Part shown: piece after piece, positions 50,208-50,241 of the stretch
Layout: every line of letters starts with the position of its first letter
Position numbering within the stretch: the first letter of the stretch is position 1
DNA from: Arthrobacter sp. ISL-28
Lineage (GTDB): Bacteria > Actinomycetota > Actinomycetes > Actinomycetales > Micrococcaceae
Direction of reading: 5' to 3'
DNA length: 50,241 bases
Assembly (NCBI RefSeq): GCF_018613875.1
Contig: NZ_JAGGPJ010000037.1
Coordinates: 1-50,241 of the forward strand
The notes under the pieces: model-generated
Databases searched by the model: none
Told to the model about the DNA's origin: nothing
Seen by the model: only the letters and a program-made list of their open reading frames with translations
Translations under genes and position numbers: made by a program

Positions 50208-50241
50208 GCGGGACTAGCCCCAATGCCGTTTACTTAGGTGT

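Noticed and set aside
1..50241. CRISPR arrays, insertion sequences, prophage or toxin-antitoxin genes
   Set aside because: I looked for regularly spaced repeats, transposase motifs and phage proteins on both strands and saw none.

Overview
The window is about 50 kb of GC-rich (roughly 65%) actinobacterial chromosome. Gene content, GTG/TTG start use, leaderless promoters and protein similarity all suggest Micrococcaceae, most likely Arthrobacter or a close relative (Pseudarthrobacter, Paenarthrobacter). I see no phage, insertion sequence, CRISPR array or plasmid gene. This is mostly core housekeeping DNA, and the points of interest are RNA leaders, promoter architecture and a few variant proteins.

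Layout. 1-327: non-coding, two inverted repeats. 328-4211: metF-metE (minus) behind a long structured leader. 4212-8621: small leaderless gene, ROK regulator, RNA methyltransferase-like protein, FAD monooxygenase, YjdM. 8700-9730: two identical tRNA-Ala(GGC) genes flanking an HPt-like gene. 9869-17860 (minus): rplU, rpmA, obgE, proB, proA, a small membrane protein, nadD, a Pro/Ala-rich membrane protein, rsfS. 17968-23211: a ThiD-TenA fusion with a TPP riboswitch, and a large RNase E/G. 23673-30400: VKOR (plus), then ileS-folC-DUF4233-ndk (minus) behind an ileS T-box. 30506-35506: EEP-family membrane phosphatase/nuclease, SDR, DUF488, valS. 35921-41012: an Rv2466c-like protein, clpX, clpP2, clpP1 and tig, with a candidate ClgR box before clpP1. 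41088-50207: tRNA-Pro, tRNA-Gly, nei, rpiB, a membrane protein, pepN, OsmC, mscS-glbO, an unknown gene and tesB.

The order from rsfS to glbO broadly follows the Mycobacterium tuberculosis Rv2420c-Rv2470 block (rsfS, nadD, proA, proB, obg, rpmA, rplU, rne, ndk, Rv2446c, folC, valS, clpX, clpP2, clpP1, tig, nei1, rpiB, Rv2466c, pepN, glbO). Deviations from that order, such as ileS in front of folC and the shifted Rv2466c homologue, mark lineage-specific changes.

Functionally the window covers methionine synthesis and folate one-carbon supply (metF, metE, folC), proline synthesis (proB, proA), NAD and thiamine supply, ribosome assembly and silencing (rplU, rpmA, obgE, rsfS), RNA decay (rne), isoleucine and valine tRNA charging, and protein quality control (ClpXP1P2, trigger factor, PepN). 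Regulation visible in the DNA includes a TPP riboswitch, a T-box that probably acts on translation, an unidentified structured metF leader with a palindrome at its presumed start, a candidate ClgR box and at least eight leaderless promoters.
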